A stretch of DNA of 64,000 nt. Source: a virus. The stretch is taken from positions 40,681 to 104,680 of IMG/VR virus record IMGVR_UViG_3300037258_000147; one strand, written 5' to 3'. The notes under the pieces were generated by a model, which worked only from the letters and a program-made list of their open reading frames with translations, had not been told where the DNA came from and made no database searches. A program made the position numbers and the translations under genes. Shown here in pieces: positions 15,290-21,548 of this stretch; positions within the stretch are counted from its first letter, which is position 1; every line of letters begins with the position of its first letter.

Positions 15290-15364
15290 TGGCTCCTCCC
15301 CTCCGACTCGAACGGAGACCTTTTTGGTTAACTGCCAAAAGCAATGCCATTATGCTAGAGAGGA
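15290..15364 (-). tRNA. tRNA-Asn(GTT)
   Basis: Acceptor TCCTCTC/GGGAGGA, anticodon arm TTTGG-CAGTTAA-CCAAA with A at position 33, T-arm CTCCG-TTCGAGT-CGGAG, GG in the D-loop, CCA encoded. Confidence 0.86.
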
Positions 15365-15370
15365 ATAAAA

Positions 15371-15889
15371 TCAAAAAGTGCGAAGAGTTCTGATGATTTC
15401 CAGGGAATTAGAATGCTTAATCCATTCTCCCTCTTCGAGGTGAAAACCAAAATCATCCAACAACTTCTTTTCTGCTTCTCTTCTATCAAGAACGAATTCG
15501 TAATTCTTGATGTAAAAAGCCTTGAAAGGATCATACGTCTGATACGAATCCAGTCTCGCTTCCGAATCTACAGACATGCCTATCTTGATGTGATCCGGCC
15601 AGGCTGGGTTACCGATCAAGTAGATTTGTCCTTCTTTACAATCCTTCGGTTTGGCTCCTCGATGAAACTTCAATCTTAAGAGTTCTAGGCCCGCTAATTT
15701 TCTGGCGTACCTATATTGGAATTTTCCATTACTTTTCGGGGCAAGACTACCATAGATTCGGATGTACTCGGAAAGCATTTCTTCTGTAATATCGAAGGTT
15801 GTGTACGGAGGGACAATATCTGCATCCGAGAGAAGTCTTACAGTTTCTGCAATTCTTTCTGTTCTTCCTATTTCTTTAGGGTTGCTCAA
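15371..15889 (-). CDS. GIY-YIG / T5orf172-like nuclease, tRNA-array insertion 2
   Basis: 172 residues, starting at TTG 15889 after AAGGGGAG. Close paralogue of the gene at 10294: shares FDITEEMxSE, KPKDCKEGQ(I/V)YxI and KIGM(T/S)VD and SYQTYDPxKAFYIKNYEF. The duplication within one array suggests spread by homing or unequal recombination. Confidence 0.7.
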   Translation of the reverse strand: MSNPKEIGRTERIAETVRLLSDADIVPPYTTFDITEEMLSEYIRIYGSLAPKSNGKFQYRYARKLAGLELLRLKFHRGAKPKDCKEGQIYLIGNPAWPDHIKIGMSVDSEARLDSYQTYDPFKAFYIKNYEFVLDRREAEKKLLDDFGFHLEEGEWIKHSNSLEIIRTLRTF

Positions 15890-15912
15890 CGGCTCTCCCC
15901 TTTTGAATTTTA

Positions 15913-15989
15913 TGGTAGGGATGGTGAGGCTCTAACTCACTAGGACGTGGGTGAAGGCCACGGCACTCGAACACTTTGTATTCATCCCC
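15913..15989 (-). tRNA. tRNA-Glu(TTC)
   Basis: Acceptor GGGGATG/CATCCCT, anticodon arm CGTGG-CCTTCAC-CCACG with C33, T-arm GTGAG-TTAGAGC-CTCAC. A56 is matched by U19 (AAAGTGTTCGA in the D-loop). CCA encoded. Confidence 0.83.
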
Positions 15990-15994
15990 ATAAA

Positions 15995-16129
15995 TTTGTG
16001 CGACTTACTCGGTGATCGAGTCGAACGATCCCCCGCTACTTTTGCATTCACGGGTGACAACCAGGGTTCCGTCCTCAGCATCAGATTTGCTGTCTTCCGC
16101 CTTGTAGTCCTAATGGACAGCCGCACAAA
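15995..16129 (-). ncRNA. Unresolved tRNA-like RNA W
   Basis: 135 nt closed by perfect TTTGTGCG/CGCACAAA. Includes a good T-arm-like hairpin GATCG-TTCGACT-CGATC, a GTCC-TAAT-GGAC hairpin near the 5' end and CAGC-AAATCTGAT-GCTG. No CCA. Its size and T-loop recall RNAs at 20017 and 35394. Confidence 0.4.
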
Positions 16130-16142
16130 CTATTTTAAAACT

Positions 16143-16823
16143 TTAAAACGCTACATCACTCCAGGTCAGTTGAATATTTTTGTACAAAGTATTCAATCCT
16201 CCAGGTACTAAAGTTTCTGTTTGCAACTGAATAGCCGCGACTGAAGACCAGTTTGAGGTTTGACTAGGTAGTTCTTGCAAATTACTCGGGACTGAAAATT
16301 CTGTGGCTCCCCAAGTAGTAGACAGCATACTGAACTTGTTGTTCGGTACGTCTATGAAATATCTGAAACTTATTGGCGTCCAAGTGTCAGGAGCCAGAGT
16401 TGGTTTAAACCCAGTGTCTATCCAGCCCGGAGGGGATGTGTCGATCTGCCAGCTTCCGGTAGACAAATTCAACTGTGAACTAAAGTTGAAGACATTAGGA
16501 ATCTGTGTACTTGCGTTGGGGGCTGATTGCGAAACTACTTTTACGTCAATCTCCAGCCGTCCCAAAACAGGAAGATCAAAAGACGAAACGTAAACTTGTA
16601 AATCCAATCCCAGATATGGTAAAAAAATTCCGGGGATACTAGGGACCGGGCGCTTATTGGTTACTAACGCCCCACCAAAAGCTGAGGTACTTACGTTGGT
16701 TACCTTCAGAGCCCCAGACGGAAGTAACGTCGGGATAAAAGCTGAAGAAGGAATAGGATTTACGCTTGCTCCGGTTTGTACTACCCACGTGCCTTTTTCC
16801 AGTCCATCATCAATTACCCGCAT
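16143..16823 (-). CDS. Lectin-like virion protein (226 aa)
   Basis: ATG 16823 is preceded by AGGAGACT. Beta-rich sequence with NFSSQLNLSTGSWQIDTSPP, DTWTPISFRYFIDV and LYKNIQLTWSDVAF, the rhythm of a concanavalin/laminin-G-type sandwich. Likely a virion carbohydrate-binding or fibre-tip protein inserted among tRNAs. Family assignment is by appearance only. Confidence 0.55.
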   Translation of the reverse strand: MRVIDDGLEKGTWVVQTGASVNPIPSSAFIPTLLPSGALKVTNVSTSAFGGALVTNKRPVPSIPGIFLPYLGLDLQVYVSSFDLPVLGRLEIDVKVVSQSAPNASTQIPNVFNFSSQLNLSTGSWQIDTSPPGWIDTGFKPTLAPDTWTPISFRYFIDVPNNKFSMLSTTWGATEFSVPSNLQELPSQTSNWSSVAAIQLQTETLVPGGLNTLYKNIQLTWSDVAF

Positions 16824-16834
16824 TAGTCTCCTAT

Positions 16835-16909
16835 TGGTAGCCTACCAGAGAATCAAACTCTGTTCTCGATCTTGAGAAAATCGCATCCTAATCAGTAGAA
16901 GAGTAGGCC
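16835..16909 (-). tRNA. tRNA-Glu(CTC)
   Basis: Acceptor GGCCTAC/GTAGGCT, D-stem TTCT/AGGA, anticodon arm CGATT-TTCTCAA-GATCG, T-arm CAGAG-TTTGATT-CTCTG. U56 is matched by A19 in D-loop ACTGATT. Confidence 0.87.
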
Positions 16910-16955
16910 GTTTTATATTCCACGCCAACGAATTACTGTCATGGTTACTCCTAAA

Positions 16956-17030
16956 TGGCGGGACCGACGAGAATCAAACTCGCATCTTTCTCCTCGACAG
17001 GGAGACATCTTATCATTAGACTACGGTCCC
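16956..17030 (-). tRNA. tRNA-Asp(GTC)
   Basis: Acceptor GGGACCG/CGGTCCC, anticodon arm TCTCC-CTGTCGA-GGAGA, T-arm GCGAG-TTTGATT-CTCGT. U56 is matched by A19 in D-loop TAATGATAA. Confidence 0.9.
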
Positions 17031-17033
17031 AAT

Positions 17034-17111
17034 TGGTTGCGGCTCTCGGGAGTTGAACCCGGTATCCCAAGGGTATGAGTCTTGGATGGTCATCCGTTCC
17101 ACTCAGCCGCA
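17034..17111 (-). tRNA. tRNA-Met/Ile(CAT), second CAT gene
   Basis: Acceptor TGCGGCT/AGCCGCA, D-arm GTGG-AACGGATGA-CCAT, anticodon loop CTCATAC with an A31-C39 mismatch, T-loop TTCAACT with one extra base on the 3' side of the stem. CCA encoded. Abuts the HNH gene stop at 17112. Confidence 0.78.
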
Positions 17112-17726
17112 TCAAAATTTAAAAATTCCTGCATCATATTCCCAATGATGATTTGGACACAAGGGTAGGAGGTTATCAATATCATTGATCTCTCTTATCA
17201 AAGTGTCAGTAGAAAAAGAGGAAACTGATCTAATATGAGCAACGTCAACGTGATTCGAATACCCGCAAACACAGCATTTCTTCTCTTTACCCCCGTCTAG
17301 GTATGTCTGTCTGGCATGTCGTTGAATCGAACTTCTAGCAGATTGATACCCGCCTCTTCGACCAAACAACTCGCCTTTCGTCCACCCCGAAAGTTTCCCA
17401 GTTCTAGTTTTCTTTAAGCCTCGAACTTTCTTGCACTCTTCAGAACAAGTAAACTTTCTTTTAGGAACAGGAGCCCCACAGACCCGACATCTACGAGAAA
17501 TATTCTTGTTTCGTTTCCTTTTCTTAGGAAATTTTGCATTGTTAAAACTCGCAGAACAAGTTCTGTTACAGAACTTCTTTTGTCGAATTTCAGATACTTT
17601 CCTTTTTGGATCAATAGTAATCATTGACAAACAATGCTTACAAAAATTAGGGTTTGCTAAGTACCTTTCCTCCGCTCTCTGCCTTTGCAGTAAAGCGGAG
17701 ACTATCGAACCACTTGATTTTGCCAT
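17112..17726 (-). CDS. Zinc-ribbon HNH endonuclease, tRNA-array insertion
   Basis: 204 residues. Three Cys-rich modules (CKHC, CRVCG, CSEECKK) lead to an HNH core with KKCCVCGYSNHVDVAHI, INDIDNLLPLCPNHH. Ends exactly at the 5' end of a tRNA gene. Likely a homing-type nuclease recognising tRNA-array DNA; inference from family and position. Confidence 0.75.
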   Translation of the reverse strand: MAKSSGSIVSALLQRQRAEERYLANPNFCKHCLSMITIDPKRKVSEIRQKKFCNRTCSASFNNAKFPKKRKRNKNISRRCRVCGAPVPKRKFTCSEECKKVRGLKKTRTGKLSGWTKGELFGRRGGYQSARSSIQRHARQTYLDGGKEKKCCVCGYSNHVDVAHIRSVSSFSTDTLIREINDIDNLLPLCPNHHWEYDAGIFKF

Positions 17727-17805
17727 ACCTAAACGTAAGTTTCCTTTCTCGTATGTTTTATCATACCACAGAAGTCCAGATAATGGAAATCTTTTCTGTG
17801 AAAAA

Positions 17806-17892
17806 TGGTGGGTTGTGTAGGGCTTTAACCTACCATGCTCGAAGGAGCGCCACTTTTACAGAGTGGGAGCCGTACGCCCGGCAATACAACCC
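17806..17892 (-). tRNA. tRNA-Tyr(GTA)
   Basis: Class II. Acceptor GGGTTGT/ACAACCC, anticodon arm CCACT-CTGTAAA-AGTGG, long variable arm CGCTCCTTCGAGCATG, T-arm GTAGG-TTAAAGC-CCTAC. A56 is matched by U19 in the D-loop (GGCGTA). Confidence 0.9.
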
Positions 17893-17897
17893 AAAAA

Positions 17898-17982
17898 TGG
17901 AGGAGAGCAGCCGAATCGAACGGCCATCCCGAAGGAGCCCCGGTTTTCAAGACCGGATGTATCACCATCAACAGTGCTCTCC
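17898..17982 (-). tRNA. tRNA-Ser(TGA)
   Basis: Class II. Acceptor GGAGAGC/GCTCTCC, anticodon arm CCGGT-CTTGAAA-ACCGG, variable arm GGCTCCTTCGGGATG, T-loop TTCGATT, GG in the D-loop. Confidence 0.9.
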
Positions 17983-18065
17983 GAATATAACATGACAAGT
18001 TATAAAAAGTCAAGGTCCTATATATGGGTCGTTAATCCACTATACGACCTATATATGAACCAAAA

Positions 18066-18153
18066 TGGCGGAAGATGAAGTAATCGAAACCTTGTCCATT
18101 TAATGGACAGCATCGGGTTCGAGCCGATTTGACCGCCTTGGTCGCCATCTTCC
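18066..18153 (-). tRNA. tRNA-Ser(CGA) with palindrome as variable arm
   Basis: Acceptor GGAAGAT/ATCTTCC, anticodon arm ATCGG-CTCGAAC-CCGAT, T-loop TTCGATT, CCA encoded. The variable arm is GTCCATTAAATGGAC (18094-18108), a copy of the genome-wide palindrome. Confidence 0.88.
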
Positions 18154-18161
18154 GTTAACTT

Positions 18162-18183
18162 GGCCATGTTAATTATCATGGCC
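18162..18183. other. Hairpin between Ser tRNA genes
   Basis: GGCCATG-TTAATTAT-CATGGCC, 7-bp stem with no U-tract. Possible processing element or weak terminator. Confidence 0.35.
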
Positions 18184-18189
18184 GTGATA

Positions 18190-18277
18190 TGGCGGATGGG
18201 ACAGGACTCGAACCTGCACATGCTTTCACATGAGCCGACTTTCCAAGCCGGTGCGATACCGTTCCGCTCACCCATCC
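18190..18277 (-). tRNA. tRNA-Ser(GGA)
   Basis: Class II. Acceptor GGATGGG/CCCATCC, anticodon arm CCGGC-TTGGAAA-GTCGG, variable arm CTCATGTGAAAGCATGT, T-arm GCAGG-TTCGAGT-CCTGT, GG in the D-loop. Confidence 0.9.
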
Positions 18278-18299
18278 AATTTTTACTGTACAGCAAATA

Positions 18300-18392
18300 T
18301 GGCGGAGAGTGAGGGCTTCGATCCCCCGTGTCCAAATAATGGACAGCCTCTGTTTAGCAAACAGGCACAATACCGGGCTCTGTCAACTCTCC
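18300..18392 (-). tRNA. tRNA-Ser(GCT) with palindrome as variable arm
   Basis: Acceptor GGAGAGT/ACTCTCC, anticodon loop TTGCTAA on CTGT/ACAG, T-loop ATCGAAG, CCA encoded. The variable arm is GTCCATTATTTGGAC (18330-18344), a second independent use of the genome-wide palindrome in a tRNA. Confidence 0.86.
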
Positions 18393-18398
18393 AAAAAT

Positions 18399-18578
18399 TT
18401 AAACTTTCATTCTCCGGTAGTCTGTCCAAGCTTCTTTTCTTGTACTTCCTATTCCCAGAACTTGTTCCCAACGATCACGGCCTCCTATGGAATAGGGTTT
18501 GGGAGGCAAAAAACCACCAAAGCATACTACGAATCCACTGTTGTCTTCTAAACTACGGCAATAAACTTTGTCAGACAT
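18399..18578 (-). CDS. Hypothetical protein in the tRNA array (59 aa)
   Basis: Start at ATG 18578 with GGAG 6-7 nt upstream; the longer frame is a read-through of the neighbouring tRNA-like element. MSDKVYCRSLEDNSGFVVCFGGFLPPKPYS...RKEAWTDYRRMKV. Looks like a small folded domain; unknown. Confidence 0.5.
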   Translation of the reverse strand: MSDKVYCRSLEDNSGFVVCFGGFLPPKPYSIGGRDRWEQVLGIGSTRKEAWTDYRRMKV

Positions 18579-18591
18579 TGTTTCTCCAGCT

Positions 18592-18685
18592 TGGTGCGGC
18601 TTCGAGCCGTCAGCGCCAACGGTTGACTCTCCGTAAAACTTTCTTAGTCTAGACTTTGAGTCTAGCAATCTGGACCTTTCGCCGC
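18592..18685 (-). tRNA. Atypical tRNA-Leu(CAA)-like element
   Basis: Ends CCA; acceptor GCGGCGA/AAGCCGC has five good pairs. A perfect hairpin CTAGA-CTCAAAG-TCTAG would read CAA, but it sits at 21-37 with only 13 nt before it, so no normal D-arm. The long 3' part contains ACGG-AGAGTCAA-CCGT and no standard T-arm. Confidence 0.4.
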
Positions 18686-18810
18686 CGGTCGCCCAGTGGG
18701 GGTTTAGCGCCCAGATAACGCCCCTATCTCGTAACCGTGATTGGCCGCTCCACAATCCTTCGGACTCGGTTATTTGATAATCTATGTGTCAAACACAGTG
18801 CTAAGAAACT

Positions 18811-18886
18811 TGGTCCCCGCGCCCAGATTCGAACTGGGAAAATTACTGGGTTTGAGCCAGTCGCTCTGCCGTTTCGCTACGCGGGG
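18811..18886 (-). tRNA. tRNA-Leu(CAA) on a class I body
   Basis: Acceptor CCCCGCG/CGCGGGG, anticodon arm ACTGG-CTCAAAC-CCAGT, short variable loop, T-arm CCCAG-TTCGAAT-CTGGG, CCA. Bacterial Leu tRNAs normally have a long variable arm, so this is unusual. Confidence 0.82.
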
Positions 18887-18892
18887 GTGATA

Positions 18893-18978
18893 TGGTGGGC
18901 ACGGCGAGACTCGAACTCGCAATCGGTTTTACCCTTCCGGTTTCTAAGACCGGCGCTTTGCCATTTTGCTACGCGCCC
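18893..18978 (-). tRNA. tRNA-Leu(TAG)
   Basis: Normal class II. Acceptor GGGCGCG/CGTGCCC, anticodon arm CCGGT-CTTAGAA-ACCGG, variable arm AAGGGTAAAACCGATT, T-arm GCGAG-TTCGAGT-CTCGC, GG in the D-loop. Confidence 0.9.
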
Positions 18979-18986
18979 GTAAAATA

Positions 18987-19062
18987 TGGAGGTCCAGATC
19001 GGACTCGAACCGACGATTAAGAGTTTTGCAGACTCTCGCATTTGCCGCTTTGCTACTGGACC
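18987..19062 (-). tRNA. tRNA-Cys(GCA)
   Basis: Acceptor GGTCCAG/CTGGACC, anticodon arm AGAGT-CTGCAAA-ACTCT, T-arm GTCGG-TTCGAGT-CCGAT, GG in D-loop, CCA encoded. Confidence 0.9.
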
Positions 19063-19063
19063 A

Positions 19064-19138
19064 TGGTGCGATAGGAGGGACTCGAACCCTCAGACGCTGG
19101 GTTTTAAATCCAGATGATTTGCCATTCTCTACTATCGC
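19064..19138 (-). tRNA. tRNA-Leu(TAA) on a class I body
   Basis: Acceptor GCGATAG/CTATCGC, anticodon loop TTTAAAA on CTGGA/CCCAG (A-C mismatch at the loop), five-base variable loop CGTCT, T-arm GAGGG-TTCGAGT-CCCTC. First tRNA of the array in transcription order; also short-armed for a Leu tRNA. Confidence 0.85.
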
Positions 19139-19410
19139 GTGTCCATTATTTGGACTAAATTTAACGTCAAACGTCGGAAAAGAAAACCGACAGGACAATA
19201 TTCGAAGTCCGATAAGCGAAGTCCAAAGTGCAGAAATGCTCCATACTTCCCGCGTCAATATGCAGTCGATTCTAAGAATCTAATATTAGCGGGCGTCACA
19301 AAGCGTCAATGCTGGCGGAGTGTTAACTCCAAGCGATCCTATTTTTTAGGTAGGGTCAGCCGGTTGTCCTTCTCTTCGGTTTGACGGGGATGGCCGAGGC
19401 CGTCCCAAGC
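19139..19410. other. Leader region of the tRNA array
   Basis: No coding sequence supported. Contains a GTCC palindrome (19141-19155) directly upstream of the first tRNA, the promoter-like site at 19281-19309 and the hairpin GGGACGGCC-TC-GGCCATCCC (about 19387-19406) below the next gene. Confidence 0.5.
19281..19309 (-). promoter_or_regulatory. Promoter candidate for the tRNA array with adjacent palindrome
   Basis: Minus strand: TTGACG (plus 19304-19309) then an AT-rich -10 region CTAATATTAG (19280-19289) at 15-18 nt spacing. A 13-bp palindrome GATTCTAAGAATC (19268-19280) abuts the -10 and would be near the start point, as for an operator. Confidence 0.5.
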
Positions 19411-19980
19411 TTAGATGAGATCGTATTTCTTGAGGACAGTTTCTTCCTCTTCAGATAGTTCGATCTCATGTCTGATGTTCAAATCAAGTAGCTTGTCGCT
19501 TAGACTTTGCTTGCGCTTGCGGAGATCAGACACTTCCTTAAGATACGTCGGAATCCATCCTTGCGGAATAGCCCCCGTTGTGAAAGAGTTGGACCGAGGG
19601 GAATAGGAATTAACCGGTTGTTCCTTCTTCAGATCGGCGTGTGCTTCGAATAGCACGTTCTCGTCCGGAGCGAAAGACGAGACGGAAGCAAGAGGCTTCA
19701 AAACTGCGGCCAGTTTGTCAATATGGGCGACTTCGGAAAGAATCGCCGATACCCCCGCTTCGTGGCTCTCGTTCGAAACCTTCTGCCGGATCGAGTACAA
19801 TACCGCTAGCAAATATCGGGTCTTATCCAAAGCCGCTTGGAAAATACTCGCCGCGTGGATAATTGCCAGCTTGGGATCATCGTACTTCCCAATCGATACT
19901 TGGGTCGAAATCGAAGTTGACCCGATGCTCTCGTTGATCAACAATTGAAGTGCATTTGCTTTTCTCAGCGTTAGTTTCAT
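19411..19980 (-). CDS. Hypothetical helical protein (189 aa)
   Basis: Strong SD (GGAG) before ATG 19980. Mostly alpha-helical, with a coiled C-terminus (SDLRKRKQSLSDKLLDLNIR...ELSEEEETVLKKYDLI). No family recognised. Ends before a GC hairpin that may terminate it. Confidence 0.6.
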   Translation of the reverse strand: MKLTLRKANALQLLINESIGSTSISTQVSIGKYDDPKLAIIHAASIFQAALDKTRYLLAVLYSIRQKVSNESHEAGVSAILSEVAHIDKLAAVLKPLASVSSFAPDENVLFEAHADLKKEQPVNSYSPRSNSFTTGAIPQGWIPTYLKEVSDLRKRKQSLSDKLLDLNIRHEIELSEEEETVLKKYDLI

Positions 19981-20016
19981 GACATTCTCCAGCTTTCGCT
20001 CGGGGTTTTAAAATTT

Positions 20017-20128
20017 AGTGGTTGGTCAGGCGACTCCGTCTGATGTCGTTTCGGGGAATCCACTCGACTGGCTCGAACAGGTAACTGACCTCGTCCCTTG
20101 AGTTTCATACATCCGCGCTGCAACCACT
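20017..20128 (-). ncRNA. Novel small RNA V with its own promoter
   Basis: 112 nt closed by AGTGGTTG/CAACCACT. Its first base is the seventh nucleotide after a minus-strand TATAAT (20140-20135). Inner text AAGGGACGAGG...CTGTTCGAGCCAG resembles the plus-strand RNA at 35394 (GGAACGAGG...GGGTTCGATTCCCC); both begin GTGGTTGC at the helix. An inner helix GGTCAG/CTGACC is also possible. Not a tRNA: no CCA, no cloverleaf. Confidence 0.6.
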
Positions 20129-20134
20129 AAAGAC

Positions 20135-20145
20135 ATTATACCACA
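20135..20145 (-). promoter_or_regulatory. TGTGGTATAAT promoter of RNA V
   Basis: Extended -10 type, TGTGG-TATAAT on the minus strand, with no clear -35. Same 11-mer occurs at 20733, 39199, 56352 and 57986. Confidence 0.65.
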
Positions 20146-20164
20146 GATTTTTGTTTTGTGCGGA

Positions 20165-20707
20165 TCAGCAGAAAAGATATTTTTTCCACCGTTGGTCCTC
20201 ATCAAGTCCCACAAGTCTTAATAACATACGCGACGTGTGGATCGTTAGCCTACCTGGGATATGCAGCAACGGCATGTCTGCTTCTTCGGGGGTTCGATCC
20301 CCTTTCTTCAAATTACAAAATTTGCAGGCAGACGCTAGGTTATCCCAAAAAAATCCGCCGCCGCGAGACTCCGGAAGAATGTGATCTAGCGTCAAAACCA
20401 CTTTGGTGGGTTTACCATTTATGATTTTGATGGACCCCTCCTTTGCCCCGCAATACAAACACAAGTAGTGATCTCGTGCATATATGTTTGGCCGAGTCAA
20501 GAGCGAAATCCGAATAGGAATTTTTTTATAATTCCGGAGCCTGATAACGCAGGGCAAGGGGATTCCGGGGTAGACTTCAACTCCGTAGTCTTCTTCTGCT
20601 ACTGCCGCTCCTTTAACCAATAGCTTTAAAGCGTTCTTGGCCCGAGTGATTGAAACGGGCTCAAAACTCGCGTTCAAAACTAAAACAGCTTTATTAACCA
20701 GTGACAA
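20165..20707 (-). CDS. HNH endonuclease (IscB/5-methylcytosine-nuclease type)
   Basis: 180 residues, TTG start with AAGGA upstream. The N-terminus VLVLNASFEPVSITRAKNAL and the core CLYCGAKEG...LTLDHILPESRGG...NLASACKFCNLKKGDRTPEEA are the standard layout of bacterial/phage HNH nucleases of about 180 residues. Has its own TGTGGTATAAT promoter. Could nick phage or host DNA during packaging or act as defence. Confidence 0.8.
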   Translation of the reverse strand: MSLVNKAVLVLNASFEPVSITRAKNALKLLVKGAAVAEEDYGVEVYPGIPLPCVIRLRNYKKIPIRISLLTRPNIYARDHYLCLYCGAKEGSIKIINGKPTKVVLTLDHILPESRGGGFFWDNLASACKFCNLKKGDRTPEEADMPLLHIPGRLTIHTSRMLLRLVGLDEDQRWKKYLFC

Positions 20708-20732
20708 TTGGTTTCCTTCTTAAACTGAAACC

Positions 20733-20743
20733 ATTATACCACA
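20733..20743 (-). promoter_or_regulatory. TGTGGTATAAT promoter of the HNH gene
   Basis: Minus strand TGTGG-TATAAT ending at 20733, 25 nt upstream of the TTG start codon. Confidence 0.6.
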
Positions 20744-20796
20744 GAATTCCGAAATGTCAAAATCATTCCATCATGGAACTAAAGAACCCAGTCTTT

Positions 20797-20811
20797 GTCC
20801 ATTTTATGGAC
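20797..20811. repeat. GTCC-N7-GGAC palindrome copy
   Basis: GTCCATTTTATGGAC in the gap 20744-20976; the rest of that gap holds no supported gene. Confidence 0.85.
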
Positions 20812-20976
20812 TAAACTTTGTGAATGAGAAGCCCGTTCTCTACTCGTTCTGCTACTAACTTATACGAGCGAAAGGTACAGTAGACTTTATCTAATCCAGT
20901 GTGTTCAAGGAGTCCAACCATACTCTGAAAGTTTCAAGTTTAATAGGACGTGGTTTTCTTTCAAGTTTTTTAGCCA

Positions 20977-21198
20977 TTACGCCTCCAAAAAATATCCGCG
21001 CCTCAGCAACTCCCCGTACGCAAGTTGTCTAATGGCTTTGTCTGCTAGGTTAACATCATCTTGGTCGTTGCTTATCAACAATTTAAGGAGAATAACGTCG
21101 GAAGGTTCTTTGCACCGGAGAGCGGCTCGAACTTCGTCAGTCTTTCGAATTACCTTTTTGTGTCCAGCGACAAAGATTTTTCTTCTGTCGAATTTCAT
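20977..21198 (-). CDS. Hypothetical basic protein (73 aa)
   Basis: MKFDRRKIFVAGHKKVIRKTDEVRAALRCKEPSDVILLKLLIS..., start chosen at the ATG with AGGA upstream. Helical, basic N-terminus; possibly DNA-binding by charge only. Overlaps the stop of the SprT-like gene. Confidence 0.5.
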   Translation of the reverse strand: MKFDRRKIFVAGHKKVIRKTDEVRAALRCKEPSDVILLKLLISNDQDDVNLADKAIRQLAYGELLRRGYFLEA

Positions 21199-21548
21199 TA
21201 CCAAATAGTCCTAAAAGCTCCGACTATAGCCAGACGCTTCATTTCTTTTTGCCACAAAAATCCGTGACCCGCGAAAACTCGGGTTGATTTTCCTTGCACT
21301 CTTAAATGTAGATGACACATCTCATGAAGCAGGGACTGGAGGGCACGACATTCGGCTCCCAATTTCTTCATCATAGGGTTTAAACAAATCTCTGTATCTT
21401 CCAGAGTATGAGTCCAAACTAAGAGTTGCGCGGCTCTTTTATGAGTAGTTTTGGAACTCCAGATTACAGCGGCATCTACAGGTAATTTATTCCCAAAGTA
21501 CCTTTTGTTGAAAATATCGTACTGCAACTTCAACCAACGATTAGTCAT
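21198..21548 (-). CDS. SprT-like zinc metallopeptidase
   Basis: 116 residues. LHEMCHLHL supplies HExxH (about residues 75-79) and GHGFLWQKEMKRL the downstream SprT-type helix; WLKLQYDIFNKRYFGNKLP is the typical SprT start. SprT/Spartan proteins cleave proteins crosslinked to DNA. A phage use in protecting its genome or in host takeover is inferred. Coupled to the next gene by overlap. Confidence 0.8.
   Translation of the reverse strand: MTNRWLKLQYDIFNKRYFGNKLPVDAAVIWSSKTTHKRAAQLLVWTHTLEDTEICLNPMMKKLGAECRALQSLLHEMCHLHLRVQGKSTRVFAGHGFLWQKEMKRLAIVGAFRTIW

Noticed and set aside
20017-20128. Hammerhead ribozyme in RNA V
   Set aside because: CTGATG and GAAAC occur but on opposite strands, so the core cannot form.
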